From Gammaproteobacteria bacterium (GTDB lineage: Bacteria; Pseudomonadota; Gammaproteobacteria; Arenicellales; JAANXG01): a DNA stretch of 45,775 nt. Under the pieces are notes generated by a model. That model searched no databases, had not been told where the DNA came from, and worked only from the letters and a program-made list of their open reading frames with translations. The position numbers were made by a program, and so were the translations under genes. The DNA lies in assembly GCA_024638505.1 (NCBI GenBank), contig JAHEKE010000025.1, forward strand, positions 1 through 45,775. Direction: 5' to 3'. This document shows, piece by piece, positions 19,452 to 27,958 of this stretch (position 1 is its first letter; every line of letters begins with the position of its first letter).

Positions 19452-20582
19452 ATGGCGACAATCGGATTTGATGCTCGTTCGGTAAGGACCGTCAGTACCG
19501 GCATGGGGCGGGCTGCGCATGGCTTACTCAAAAAGATTGCACAACTGGATAATCACAATGACTATGTTGTTTTCCAGAAAAAGGAATTAGCCCAGCCACT
19601 AGTTGACAACGACCGTTTTCATACTGTGCACGTTGCCTACGATATTGCCTCGTTGCAAAATCAGTTTTTGTTCGCACGAATATTAACCCGGCATGGGGTT
19701 GATTTATACCACTCGCTAAACGCATTTTTGCCATTCCGCTTGCCGCTTAATCTGAAGTCCATTATCACTATTCATGATTTCAACTGGATACAACGGCCCG
19801 CGCTGTCAGCGCCAAGCTCGTGGCGGGGGTATGCCAACGGGGTGTACGGTAGAATTGCCCACCGCTACGCTACATCCAGAGCTGATCACATCGTTTGCGT
19901 ATCTGGTCAAACCAGGGTGGACTTGAGCCAGTTGTACACCCACGTAAATCAGCCGGTTTCAACTATTCATCATGGATATGAATTAAATTTTATCGATAGC
20001 GAAGAAATCTCTGCTTCCATTCGTCAGTTACAGAAGCGCAGGTACATCTTGAGTTTGGGGAATGGACGACCCTACAAAAACCCCGAGGGCACAATAAAAG
20101 CTTTTGCCAGAATTAAATCCAATCCAGAGCATAAGGACGTGCTGCTGGTTATGGTTGGGCGCGGCGACAGGACGCCGTATCTGCGGCGGCTGGTTGAGCG
20201 TAACAAACTGGAGGAAGGGGTTTTATTTTTTGGCGTTGTATCAGATGCTGAGTTGGCCTCGCTGTTTAAGCATGCTCTGTTTTTAAGTTTTCCCTCGCGC
20301 TGGGAAGGCTTCGGTCTGCCGGTAATCGAAGCGTTTGCGCAGGGGTGTCCAGTGCTGGCTTCTACTGCGGGCTCCCTGCTGGAGATTTGTGATGATGCCG
20401 CTGTCATGATTAAAGACCCCGAATCGGTTGAGGAAATCTCGCATGCTTTCGATTCTCTGATTCGCGACCAAGGCTTACGCGAAAAATTGAGAGTGCGCGG
20501 TTTACAGCAAGCAAAGCGTTTTACTTGGGACAGCGCGGCTGAACGATATTTGGCTATATACGACAGTACCCTGCTAAACTGA
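19452..20582 (+). CDS. Glycosyltransferase family 4
   Basis: A 376-residue GT-B retaining glycosyltransferase, probably using a nucleotide sugar at the inner face of the inner membrane. N-terminal half begins MATIGFDARSVRTVSTGMGR. The C-terminal Rossmann domain has LSLGNGRPYKNPEG and the E-x7-E motif at E285 and E293 in WEGFGLPVIEAFAQG. Sugar and acceptor are unknown. The flippase gene starts 33 bases later, so the two likely build and export one glycan or glycolipid. The ribosome binding site is weak. Confidence 0.88.
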   Translation: MATIGFDARSVRTVSTGMGRAAHGLLKKIAQLDNHNDYVVFQKKELAQPLVDNDRFHTVHVAYDIASLQNQFLFARILTRHGVDLYHSLNAFLPFRLPLNLKSIITIHDFNWIQRPALSAPSSWRGYANGVYGRIAHRYATSRADHIVCVSGQTRVDLSQLYTHVNQPVSTIHHGYELNFIDSEEISASIRQLQKRRYILSLGNGRPYKNPEGTIKAFARIKSNPEHKDVLLVMVGRGDRTPYLRRLVERNKLEEGVLFFGVVSDAELASLFKHALFLSFPSRWEGFGLPVIEAFAQGCPVLASTAGSLLEICDDAAVMIKDPESVEEISHAFDSLIRDQGLREKLRVRGLQQAKRFTWDSAAERYLAIYDSTLLN

Positions 20583-20615
20583 GCACCATCCGGTCTGTCA
20601 CGCAGGTTCCATCCC

Positions 20616-22154
20616 TTGAACTCCCCTGATCAAGACACACGTGATATCGCCAAGGGCGCGTTAATTAATTTTTCCGGCGTTATTGCGAAAAGCATTAATG
20701 TCATCTTTCTTATTGTTTTGGCACGTTTTTACGGCCTTGAAGTTACAGGTATGTTCATTCTTGCCCGCGCCGGTTTCGAAATTTTATCAAAACTTGGTGC
20801 CCTGGGTTTGGACCGAAGCCTGCTGTCCCTGCTATCTCGTCACCTGGTGGAATCTAAAGCAGAGATTACGGATAAGGCTTACTGCATTCTCGGTCAGGGT
20901 TTGTTCATAGGCGTTGCCGTTACCCTTGTGATTTTTCTGTCAGCGCAGGGATTGATAGGCCTGCTGGCAGGCGGAATCTTTGCCCAGCAGGAAGTCGTTG
21001 CCTCATTGCGGATAATTATCTGCGCCGCTTTGTTTTCAACTATAACTGCGGTATTCCTTGCTGCCACACGGGCACAGCGTGTGATGCATTACGAAGTAAT
21101 AGTAAAAAGCGTGGTCGAACCCGCAGTGCTTTTTATCTTGTCCGTGCTGTTCTATTTTCAGGATTTCGGATTCAAGGGCCTGTGCCTCGCTTTTTTACTG
21201 TCAACAGCTGTTGGCAGCATAGTTGCTACATTCTTCTTCAAGCAGTTTTTCTCTCTGCAGCGGACTTTGGCCAATGTATTTAACTTCAAGCGGCTGGCAA
21301 AGTTCTTCACCTATACGCTGCCTGTGGGTGTGCACGATGTGTTGAATCTCCTGCTGCAGCGCATTGACCTTTTCCTGGTAGAGCGGTTTTTGTCGCCGAT
21401 CTTTGTTGGCATTTACGGTGTAGCGCAGGAGATAGCGAGCGTGCTCAAGGCGCCGCAGCAGTCTTTTGAGCCCATCTTTATTCCGATTATTGCCGGCACA
21501 TATCAACGCGGTGACCGGGCAGTGATGCGCCAGCAGTATCAGAACGTTTCACGCTGGGTGATGCTCATAACGGGTGGCTTGTTCGGATTTATGTACATAA
21601 CAATCAGACCAATAGCCGCGCTGTTTGGCGCCGAGTTTCCCATCCCGCCCGCCGTGTTTGCATTGTTTGGTCTTGGACTTTTGATTAATGGAACTATGGG
21701 GCTGGGAGAATCTATTTTGTTGATCAAGCGTCCAGCTATAAACATGGCAAACACGGGAGTCGCGATACTTATCAATCTCTGTTTAGGCTTGTTTCTGATA
21801 CCAAAATTTGGTCTGTACGGCGCAGCTTTGGGCACATTACTCACTTATACGGTGTTAAATGTCTCCCGCGTCGTAGAGATATACGTGTTCTACCGGATAC
21901 AGCCCTTTACCCGCCACCATCTGAAAATACTGCTGGCGCTGATATTGTCGGGATTGAGTGCTGTTTTCGTGCAGTATTTTTCTGCTTCGTCACTGCATTT
22001 TGATTTAATCACGGGGCTGTTGTTTCTGCTGTTATATGCGCTGTTGCTTGCCAGCCTTGGTGCTGCACCGGAGGGTCGAATGATTGTGAGTAAATTGATC
22101 AGCCGACTTAAGCCGGGTTACAAAACCGGGTTGAGTAAATCCTCCGAGATATGA
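20616..22154 (+). CDS. Wzx-type polysaccharide flippase (MOP superfamily)
   Basis: The 512 residues are hydrophobic throughout, consistent with 12-14 membrane helices. The N-terminal DIAKGALINFSGVIAKSINV and the mid-protein LPVGVHDVLNLLLQRIDLFL resemble lipid-linked oligosaccharide flippases. It should move a lipid-linked glycan across the inner membrane. The start is TTG at 20616 with an AGG about 10 bases upstream; no better ATG lies near the first helix. It follows the GT4 gene and precedes the inositol genes after 196 bases. Confidence 0.85.
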   Translation: MNSPDQDTRDIAKGALINFSGVIAKSINVIFLIVLARFYGLEVTGMFILARAGFEILSKLGALGLDRSLLSLLSRHLVESKAEITDKAYCILGQGLFIGVAVTLVIFLSAQGLIGLLAGGIFAQQEVVASLRIIICAALFSTITAVFLAATRAQRVMHYEVIVKSVVEPAVLFILSVLFYFQDFGFKGLCLAFLLSTAVGSIVATFFFKQFFSLQRTLANVFNFKRLAKFFTYTLPVGVHDVLNLLLQRIDLFLVERFLSPIFVGIYGVAQEIASVLKAPQQSFEPIFIPIIAGTYQRGDRAVMRQQYQNVSRWVMLITGGLFGFMYITIRPIAALFGAEFPIPPAVFALFGLGLLINGTMGLGESILLIKRPAINMANTGVAILINLCLGLFLIPKFGLYGAALGTLLTYTVLNVSRVVEIYVFYRIQPFTRHHLKILLALILSGLSAVFVQYFSASSLHFDLITGLLFLLLYALLLASLGAAPEGRMIVSKLISRLKPGYKTGLSKSSEI

Positions 22155-22228
22155 TGGTCAAACGGATCAGTTGACACCGAATGCGTCCGATACTGCATGT
22201 TTGCGCGACAAAATTAGATAAAGCGCTG

Positions 22229-22257
22229 TTTATAAAGGAGGTTTTAGGTATTATAAT
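22229..22257 (+). promoter_or_regulatory. Sigma-70-type promoter for the inositol genes
   Basis: TTTATA (22229-22234, 4 of 6 to consensus), a 17-base spacer, and a perfect TATAAT (22252-22257). Transcription would start near 22264, leaving a leader of about 87 bases. In that leader CACTGG 22277-22282 can pair with CCAGTG 22303-22308. This gives the inositol pair its own promoter apart from the flippase. Confidence 0.6.
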
Positions 22258-22350
22258 AACGGGCTTACTTCAAACACACTGGGCGCCCCGCCTCCTTGTT
22301 TGCCAGTGATGGGCTGGTTGGAGATGAATCGTGCCGGAAAAACATAAATT

Positions 22351-23514
22351 ATGAATAAAATTAAAATTGCAATCGTTGGGGTCGGTAACTGTGCCAGTTC
22401 TTTAATCCAAGGTATTTACTACTACCGCCAGCGTAACCAGCCTGATGCCGTTGGCTTGATGCATTGGGATTTAGGTGGTTATCGCCCCGGCGACATCGAA
22501 GTTGTTGCCGCTTTTGATGTGGATGAGCGTAAAGTCGGTGTCGATGTCAATCAGGCCATATTTGCTAAACCTAACTGCACAACTGTTTTCTGTGCTGATC
22601 TCCCAGATTCTGGCGTTAAGGTGAGCATGGGACAAGTTTCAGATGGTGTTGCAGAGCATATGCAGAATTACAGAGACGATCGCACATTTATGGTTGCCGA
22701 CGCCGCTGAGCCTGATCACGATAAGGTTGTTGAGTTATTGCATAATAGCGGAGCGGAGATGCTGCTGAACTATCTGCCGGTTGGCTCTGAACAAGCGACT
22801 CGATTTTATGCCGAGTGCGCGTTGCAGGCGGGTGCCGGTTTTATCAACGCTATTCCGGTGTTTATCGCAAGTGACCCAGACTGGGCTGCCCGCTTTGAGC
22901 AACGCGGTTTACCGATTATTGGTGATGACATCAAAGCCCAGTTGGGCGCGACGATAACGCATCGCACGCTTACAGATTTATTCAAAAAGCGCGGTGTCAG
23001 GGTGGAGCGAACCTACCAGTTAAACACCGGTGGTAATACCGATTTCTTGAATATGCTGAATCGCAGCCGGCTTGAGTCGAAGAAAGAATCTAAAACGGAA
23101 GCGGTGCAATCGGTCAGCGAGAGACGTCTCGAAGATGACAATATTCACGTTGGGCCAAGCGACTACGTGCCATGGCAAAATGACAATAAGGTGTGTTTTC
23201 TGCGGATGGAGGGAAAGTTGTTCGGTGACGTGCCGATGGAGCTTGAGCTGCGGTTATCGGTAGAGGATTCGCCTAATTCAGCCGGTGTTTCGATTGATGC
23301 GATTCGCTGCTGCAAACTAGCGTTGGACAGGGGGCAGGTGGGGGTCCTGCACCCACCGTCAGCTTACTTTTGTAAACATCCGTCGCGTCAGTATACGGAC
23401 GATGATGCCTTTCGCATGGTTGAGGCATTTATCGATGGAACCTGGGGAGAGAAGCTGAGTGAAATGCCTGATAATCGCAGCCGGACAGGGAAGCCGGTTG
23501 CGGCAAAAAGCTGA
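22351..23514 (+). CDS. ino1: myo-Inositol-3-phosphate synthase
   Basis: Converts glucose 6-phosphate to 1L-myo-inositol 3-phosphate (also called inositol 1-phosphate) with NAD as internal redox cofactor. The 387 residues start MNKIKIAIVGVGNCASSLIQ with the NAD-binding glycine loop. INAIPVFIASDPDWAARFEQ, PIIGDDIKAQLGATITHRTL and QLNTGGNTDFLNML are signatures of the actinobacterial/archaeal-type enzyme. It overlaps the next gene by 56 bases. Such synthases are uncommon in Gammaproteobacteria, so transfer is possible; base composition does not clearly show it. Confidence 0.92.
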   Translation: MNKIKIAIVGVGNCASSLIQGIYYYRQRNQPDAVGLMHWDLGGYRPGDIEVVAAFDVDERKVGVDVNQAIFAKPNCTTVFCADLPDSGVKVSMGQVSDGVAEHMQNYRDDRTFMVADAAEPDHDKVVELLHNSGAEMLLNYLPVGSEQATRFYAECALQAGAGFINAIPVFIASDPDWAARFEQRGLPIIGDDIKAQLGATITHRTLTDLFKKRGVRVERTYQLNTGGNTDFLNMLNRSRLESKKESKTEAVQSVSERRLEDDNIHVGPSDYVPWQNDNKVCFLRMEGKLFGDVPMELELRLSVEDSPNSAGVSIDAIRCCKLALDRGQVGVLHPPSAYFCKHPSRQYTDDDAFRMVEAFIDGTWGEKLSEMPDNRSRTGKPVAAKS

Positions 23515-24214
23515 GAGCAAACCTCTCGTTCCGCTTCAAGGTACGCCTCTGATTGAGCACGTTATCAATTCCGCCCGCCGTGGTGGCGTTGACGAGTTTT
23601 TCGTGGTTAGTGGGTATCAGGGGGAACTGCTGCGAAGCCACTTGGGTTTAGTTGCCAGCCGAGATGGCGTGGTCATAAATCATATCGTCAATGAAGGGTG
23701 GCGCGAGCCAAACGGGATTTCGGTGCTGCAGGCTAAGGCGCGCATCACAGATCCGTTCATTCTTCTTATGTCGGATCACTTGTTTGATCCAACGATAGTC
23801 GAACAGCTACTTTCTTGTTCATTGCCTGCTGAAGGTGTAGTCCTTGCAACGGACGGCAACTTAAATAATCCCTACGTTGATATGGATGATGTCACTCGAG
23901 TCTACGAACGAAACGGATTTATCAAGGAAATAGGAAAAGGTATTGCTCAGTACAACGCCTTTGATACGGGTATATTTTTCTGTACGCCGGCACTTTTCAG
24001 TGCACTGGAAACCAGCGTGCAGCGGGATCAGAATGCCAGTTTGTCCGGTGGAATCCGCGTGCTGGCTGAGACAAATTCAGCATTGTGTGAGGATATCGGC
24101 GGACGCTTCTGGCTGGATATAGATGACAGCCGAACCTACGTGAAAGCCGAGGTTGCGCTGGAGCAGATGAACAGACCGACACATCCTTCGGTACATAGAC
24201 TTAGCGCTGGTTAG
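23459..24214 (+). CDS. Probable CTP:inositol-1-phosphate cytidylyltransferase
   Basis: A 251-residue nucleotidyltransferase starting from GTG, with GGGGAGA at 23444-23450 as ribosome binding site. The nucleotide loop is AAGQGSRLRQKAESKPLVPL. NEGWREPNGISVLQAK, LLMSDHLFDP, VDMDDVTRVYERNGFIKEIG and YNAFDTGIFFCTP follow the pattern of archaeal inositol-phosphate cytidylyltransferases. Its 56-base overlap with ino1 fits: the product of one is the substrate of the other, giving CDP-inositol. The fused membrane phosphotransferase domain of some archaeal enzymes is absent. Phosphocholine cytidylyltransferase is the main alternative. Confidence 0.78.
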   Translation: MKCLIIAAGQGSRLRQKAESKPLVPLQGTPLIEHVINSARRGGVDEFFVVSGYQGELLRSHLGLVASRDGVVINHIVNEGWREPNGISVLQAKARITDPFILLMSDHLFDPTIVEQLLSCSLPAEGVVLATDGNLNNPYVDMDDVTRVYERNGFIKEIGKGIAQYNAFDTGIFFCTPALFSALETSVQRDQNASLSGGIRVLAETNSALCEDIGGRFWLDIDDSRTYVKAEVALEQMNRPTHPSVHRLSAG

Positions 24215-24291
24215 TCTATTATTTCAGGCACTCAGCGCGCGTTCGGCCCTCATGCTGCAGACGCCGCAAAATCCTCTCGTCTTTGCGCGAA

Positions 24292-25017
24292 ATGATGATT
24301 GTATTGTTTACTGATTTCGGTGCGGATGACATTTACGTTGGTCAGATACACGCGGTCCTGGCGGAACAGGCCCCGGGCATTACGGTTATTGACCTGTTGC
24401 ACTCCGCGCCTGCTTATGATGTTGTTTCCAGCGCCTATTTGCTGAATGCGCTGCATACAAGATTTCCCCCGCAATCTGTATTCATGACGGTAGTTGATCC
24501 GGGCGTAGGCGGCGCCCGGGCACCGCTGATGGTTAAGGCCGACGATCGATGGTTCGTTGCGCCAGACAATGGGCTGCTTACCGGCGTTATCCGCAATGCA
24601 TCAAAGCTAACTGCAAATAAAGTGCTGTGGACGCCGCCGGACATGTCACCTTCATTTCATGGCAGAGATTTGTTTGCGCCAGTAGCGGCAATGCTGGCCT
24701 CCGGCGTCACACCGGAGCATGAGGTCAAAGCCCCCGTGCTGCTGGAATGGATAGCCAGCCTCAATCGGATTATCTACATCGATCATTTTGGTAACGCCAT
24801 CACCGGCATACAGGCTGACGCTATTTCGAAACAGGATAGAGTATCTGTTGGTGATTGTGCGATAGGCTATGCGCGAGTGTTTAGCGAAAAGGAAAATGGT
24901 GAGCTGTTCTGGTACGTCAATTCCATCGGTCTGGTTGAGATCGCTGCCAACCAGGCGCGGGCTGAAGAAATACTAGATCTCCATATTGGAGATAGTATAA
25001 GGATCGTCTCAGCCTAG
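24292..25017 (+). CDS. SAM hydroxide adenosyltransferase (DUF62 family)
   Basis: Family members hydrolyse S-adenosylmethionine to adenosine and methionine, related to fluorinase and chlorinase. The protein opens with IVLFTDFGADDIYVGQIHAV, then IDLLHSAPAYDV, VVDPGVGG and FHGRDLFAP, where the family keeps its catalytic Asp, Arg and His. The C-terminal barrel has IIYIDHFGNAITGI. Tandem ATGs at 24292 and 24295 are the likely starts; a TTG at 24283 is possible. About 241 residues. The end overlaps the convergent glycosyltransferase by 9 bases. Its link to the inositol genes is unknown. Confidence 0.85.
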   Translation: MMIVLFTDFGADDIYVGQIHAVLAEQAPGITVIDLLHSAPAYDVVSSAYLLNALHTRFPPQSVFMTVVDPGVGGARAPLMVKADDRWFVAPDNGLLTGVIRNASKLTANKVLWTPPDMSPSFHGRDLFAPVAAMLASGVTPEHEVKAPVLLEWIASLNRIIYIDHFGNAITGIQADAISKQDRVSVGDCAIGYARVFSEKENGELFWYVNSIGLVEIAANQARAEEILDLHIGDSIRIVSA

Positions 25018-26085
25018 CGTGGTCATGATAACGTCGGTGACTTGATCCACGCCGGTGGGCAGCAGCGCACGCGGTGGGCGCTGCTGCCCACCTACAAGTG
25101 GAAGAATGTGTTCGACAAACCGGCCGCTGCGCAGATCGGGCAGAGTGAGTTCTCTGCACAGGTTTTGCCGCTCCAGCCACTGGATCAGGTAAGGTTCTTC
25201 TGGCCAATCAGGTCTGCGCACGAAGAAGACCGGTTTACCGGCACAGGTGGCCTCAACAAAGGCTCCATATCCAGGTTTGCTGACGAGCAGATCGCAGCTG
25301 GCAAGAAGATCTAGAAAAGGAATATTCAATTCCTCCAGCACGCCCACATTAGATTGTTTGGCTTGCCAAGCGCGGGTCAGCAGCCAGAAAATCGATTCAT
25401 TCCGCGGCCAGGCGACTGGAAAGGTGATGTCATGACCGCCCATCGCTACCAGCGCCAGTATTGTTGATGGGCTTAGGCCTAACTTTGCGCATACAAAACG
25501 CTTTCGATCAGCGCCGACGGCGGCGATCGGACCCACCTTTTTAGTATTTGTCAGATCAGGCATTGGCATGCTTGGCTCGGGCATAAGATACACGTCGCTT
25601 GCGCTGTAGCCTTCGAGCATCTGTGCGTGAATCCGCTGGCAATCTTTGGCTTGGGCGCAAAAGTACTGATACATATCAGCCCAGTTGAGCGGCGAGAGGG
25701 CGAGGCTTGGCAGGCCCAAGATTTTGGCCGCGGCCAAACTGAGATAAGACACATTGGAAAACAGCAGATCGCCGTTTAAACGATCCAGCTCGGCGGCGTA
25801 TTGTCTTATTCGCCGTCGCCAGTTTGCATGCAGCTTAGCATAGGCTGCAGCTGTATCTTTCCTCCGCACCAACAAACTGCTGTCGTTATACATGCCAAAA
25901 TCTACAGCGGAATGCACGTGGGTGAAGGGCGTGGATATACGCGCGCGTAGACGCCCCTCGGGCAGCCCGCTGATCAGCGTCAGCTTCAGGCCTGACCGCC
26001 GCCGGGACAGCTCATTTAGCACCGGGGCTGAAATGGACAAATGTCCCAGACCGTGGTCAGAGATGGTGACGACGATATGCGGCAC
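25009..26085 (-). CDS. GT-B glycosyltransferase-like protein
   Basis: The 358 residues start MPHIVVTISDHGLGHLSISA, the N-terminal Rossmann strand and glycine loop of GT28/GT1-like enzymes. The C-terminal domain has LLASCDLLVSKPGYGAFVEA and TCAGKPVFFVRRPDWPEEPY, the nucleotide-sugar binding region. Substrate and acceptor are not deducible. It lies 33 bases after lpd on the same strand and could ride on the pyruvate dehydrogenase transcript. Its 3' end overlaps the SAM hydrolase gene and contains a 15-base perfect inverted repeat. Confidence 0.75.
   Translation of the reverse strand: MPHIVVTISDHGLGHLSISAPVLNELSRRRSGLKLTLISGLPEGRLRARISTPFTHVHSAVDFGMYNDSSLLVRRKDTAAAYAKLHANWRRRIRQYAAELDRLNGDLLFSNVSYLSLAAAKILGLPSLALSPLNWADMYQYFCAQAKDCQRIHAQMLEGYSASDVYLMPEPSMPMPDLTNTKKVGPIAAVGADRKRFVCAKLGLSPSTILALVAMGGHDITFPVAWPRNESIFWLLTRAWQAKQSNVGVLEELNIPFLDLLASCDLLVSKPGYGAFVEATCAGKPVFFVRRPDWPEEPYLIQWLERQNLCRELTLPDLRSGRFVEHILPLVGGQQRPPRALLPTGVDQVTDVIMTTLG
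25054..25092. repeat. Perfect 15-bp inverted repeat
   Basis: GGTGGGCAGCAGCGC (25054-25068) is followed by a 9-base loop and its exact reverse complement GCGCTGCTGCCCACC (25078-25092). It lies in the coding end of the leftward glycosyltransferase and 37 bases past the stop of the rightward SAM hydrolase gene. No T run follows on either strand, so it is not a classic terminator. Confidence 0.85.
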
Positions 26086-26118
26086 CGGAAAACGGTCGTG
26101 CTGTTGGGACGGGAGACT

Positions 26119-27900
26119 CTACTTTCGCTTGGGGTTGTAAAGATCCGTAATGGTTCCCTCGAATGCTTCGGCGGAGAATGCGATGGTTTCGGATAATGTC
26201 GGGTGGGGGTGAATCGTAAGGCCTATGTCTTCAGCGTCGCATCCCATTTCTATGGCGAGAGTCGCCTCGGCAATAAGGTCACCGGCATGTGGACCGACCA
26301 TACCCGCGCCAATTATTCTTTTAGATTGATTATCGAACAGCAGTTTGGTCATACCTTCCTCCCTGCCAAGCCCGAGCGCCCGTCCGCTTGCAGCCCAGGG
26401 AAACACGCCTTTACCATAGTCCAGTCCTGTTGATTTTGCTTCCTCTTCGCTTACGCCTACCCAGGCCACCTCTGGGTCCGTATAGGCAACGTTGGGAATA
26501 ACCCGGGCGTCGAAGTGGCTTTTCAGACCTGCACAAACCTCTGCCGCGACCTTGCCTTCATGCGTTGCTTTATGCGCCAGCATCGGTTGCCCGACGATGT
26601 CTCCAATCGCCAAGATATGTCCCACGTTGGTGCGCTGCTGGGAGTCTACCGGTATAAAACCTCGTGGGTCTACATTGATGTCGGCATTCTCTGCGCCGAT
26701 CTCGTGTCCGTTTGGAGTTCGACCTACGGCAACCAGCACATAGTCAAACGTGTCCGTCTCGGGGGCATTGTCGCCCTCAAACTTCACCTGTACCGATATA
26801 TCGTTGGGCTCAAGGCTAGTCACCTTGGTTTGTAAGAATATGTTCTCGTATAGTTTATTTATACGGCGGTGTAGCGGCTTAACCAGATCCGGATCCACTC
26901 CCGGAAGCAGTGTCGGCGTCAACTCAACAACCGTAATATCGCTGCCAAGCTCACTGTACACCGTCGCCAGCTCCAGACCGATGATACCTCCGCCGATGAC
27001 CAGCATTCGCCCGGGGATTTCCTTCAGCTCCAAGGCGCCGGTTGAGTCGATGATGCGACGATGCTCCGGAAAACCAGGCAGACGGATACTTTGCGAACCA
27101 GCGGCGATGATGGCTTGGTCAAATGACATAGTCAGTTCACCGCGGTCGGTATCTATAACGATGTCGTTGGGTCCGGCAAACCCACCCCAGCCCTGAATGA
27201 CTTCAACTTTTCTCTGCTTGGCCAGACCGGCCAGTCCTTTGGTAAGCTTTTCCACTACGCTGTTTTTCCAGCTGCGCAGTAGTTCAAGCTCAATTTCTGG
27301 TTGACCAAAATACACCCCATGTTTGGCCATCGCCTTGGTCTCGGATATCACCGCTGCAGTGTGCAGCAGCGCTTTTGAGGGAATGCAGCCTACATTGAGA
27401 CACACCCCGCCCAGAGTGGGATAGCGTTCTATCAAAACGGTCTTTTTGCCCAAATCCGCTGCTCTGAAGGCCGCGGTATATCCACCCGGGCCCGACCCAA
27501 GCACAACCACCTCCGCATGCTGATCCGCCGCAACCCGATGCGTTGAGGGGCCGGATGCAGCGTCATCCCGCTCTACATCAAACGCGATTTCACCCTGCGC
27601 GACTTGAGCAGGCTCCCGTGGTTCGGCGCTTTCTACATCTGCTGCCGTCGTTTCCTCCGATCCAACGGCAAGAGTCAGAATAGGGGAGCCCTGGGACACC
27701 CGGTCTCCGACCTGTACCAAAACCCGCTCGATTACCCCCGCCTGGGGGGAAGGCACGTCCATAGTTGCCTTATCGCTCTCCAACGTAATAAGGGGATCCT
27801 CTTTACTTACGTTATCTCCATCAGCGACTAAAACCTCTATCACTTCGACTTCTTCAAAATCGCCAATATCGGGCACATTGATTTCGGTGGTATTAGGCAA
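26119..27900 (-). CDS. lpdA: Dihydrolipoyl dehydrogenase (E3) with N-terminal lipoyl domain
   Basis: E3 reoxidises dihydrolipoamide in the pyruvate dehydrogenase complex with FAD and NAD. The 593 residues have a lipoyl domain (about 4-80, lysine K44 in ESDKATMDVPSP), a linker, then the flavoprotein. The FAD loop is VVVLGSGPGGYTAAF, the redox disulfide is C167/C172 in GGVCLNVGCIPSK, and HPHPTLSE near 564-571 supplies the catalytic His-Glu. This is the p64k type known from Neisseria, longer than E. coli Lpd. The start is TTG. It lies 58 bases after aceF. Confidence 0.94.
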   Translation of the reverse strand: MPNTTEINVPDIGDFEEVEVIEVLVADGDNVSKEDPLITLESDKATMDVPSPQAGVIERVLVQVGDRVSQGSPILTLAVGSEETTAADVESAEPREPAQVAQGEIAFDVERDDAASGPSTHRVAADQHAEVVVLGSGPGGYTAAFRAADLGKKTVLIERYPTLGGVCLNVGCIPSKALLHTAAVISETKAMAKHGVYFGQPEIELELLRSWKNSVVEKLTKGLAGLAKQRKVEVIQGWGGFAGPNDIVIDTDRGELTMSFDQAIIAAGSQSIRLPGFPEHRRIIDSTGALELKEIPGRMLVIGGGIIGLELATVYSELGSDITVVELTPTLLPGVDPDLVKPLHRRINKLYENIFLQTKVTSLEPNDISVQVKFEGDNAPETDTFDYVLVAVGRTPNGHEIGAENADINVDPRGFIPVDSQQRTNVGHILAIGDIVGQPMLAHKATHEGKVAAEVCAGLKSHFDARVIPNVAYTDPEVAWVGVSEEEAKSTGLDYGKGVFPWAASGRALGLGREEGMTKLLFDNQSKRIIGAGMVGPHAGDLIAEATLAIEMGCDAEDIGLTIHPHPTLSETIAFSAEAFEGTITDLYNPKRK

Positions 27901-27958
27901 AGGTATTTCTCTTTCGGTTACGGCCTAAGTGCATTGGCCACGGTTACTTTAATTGAAT

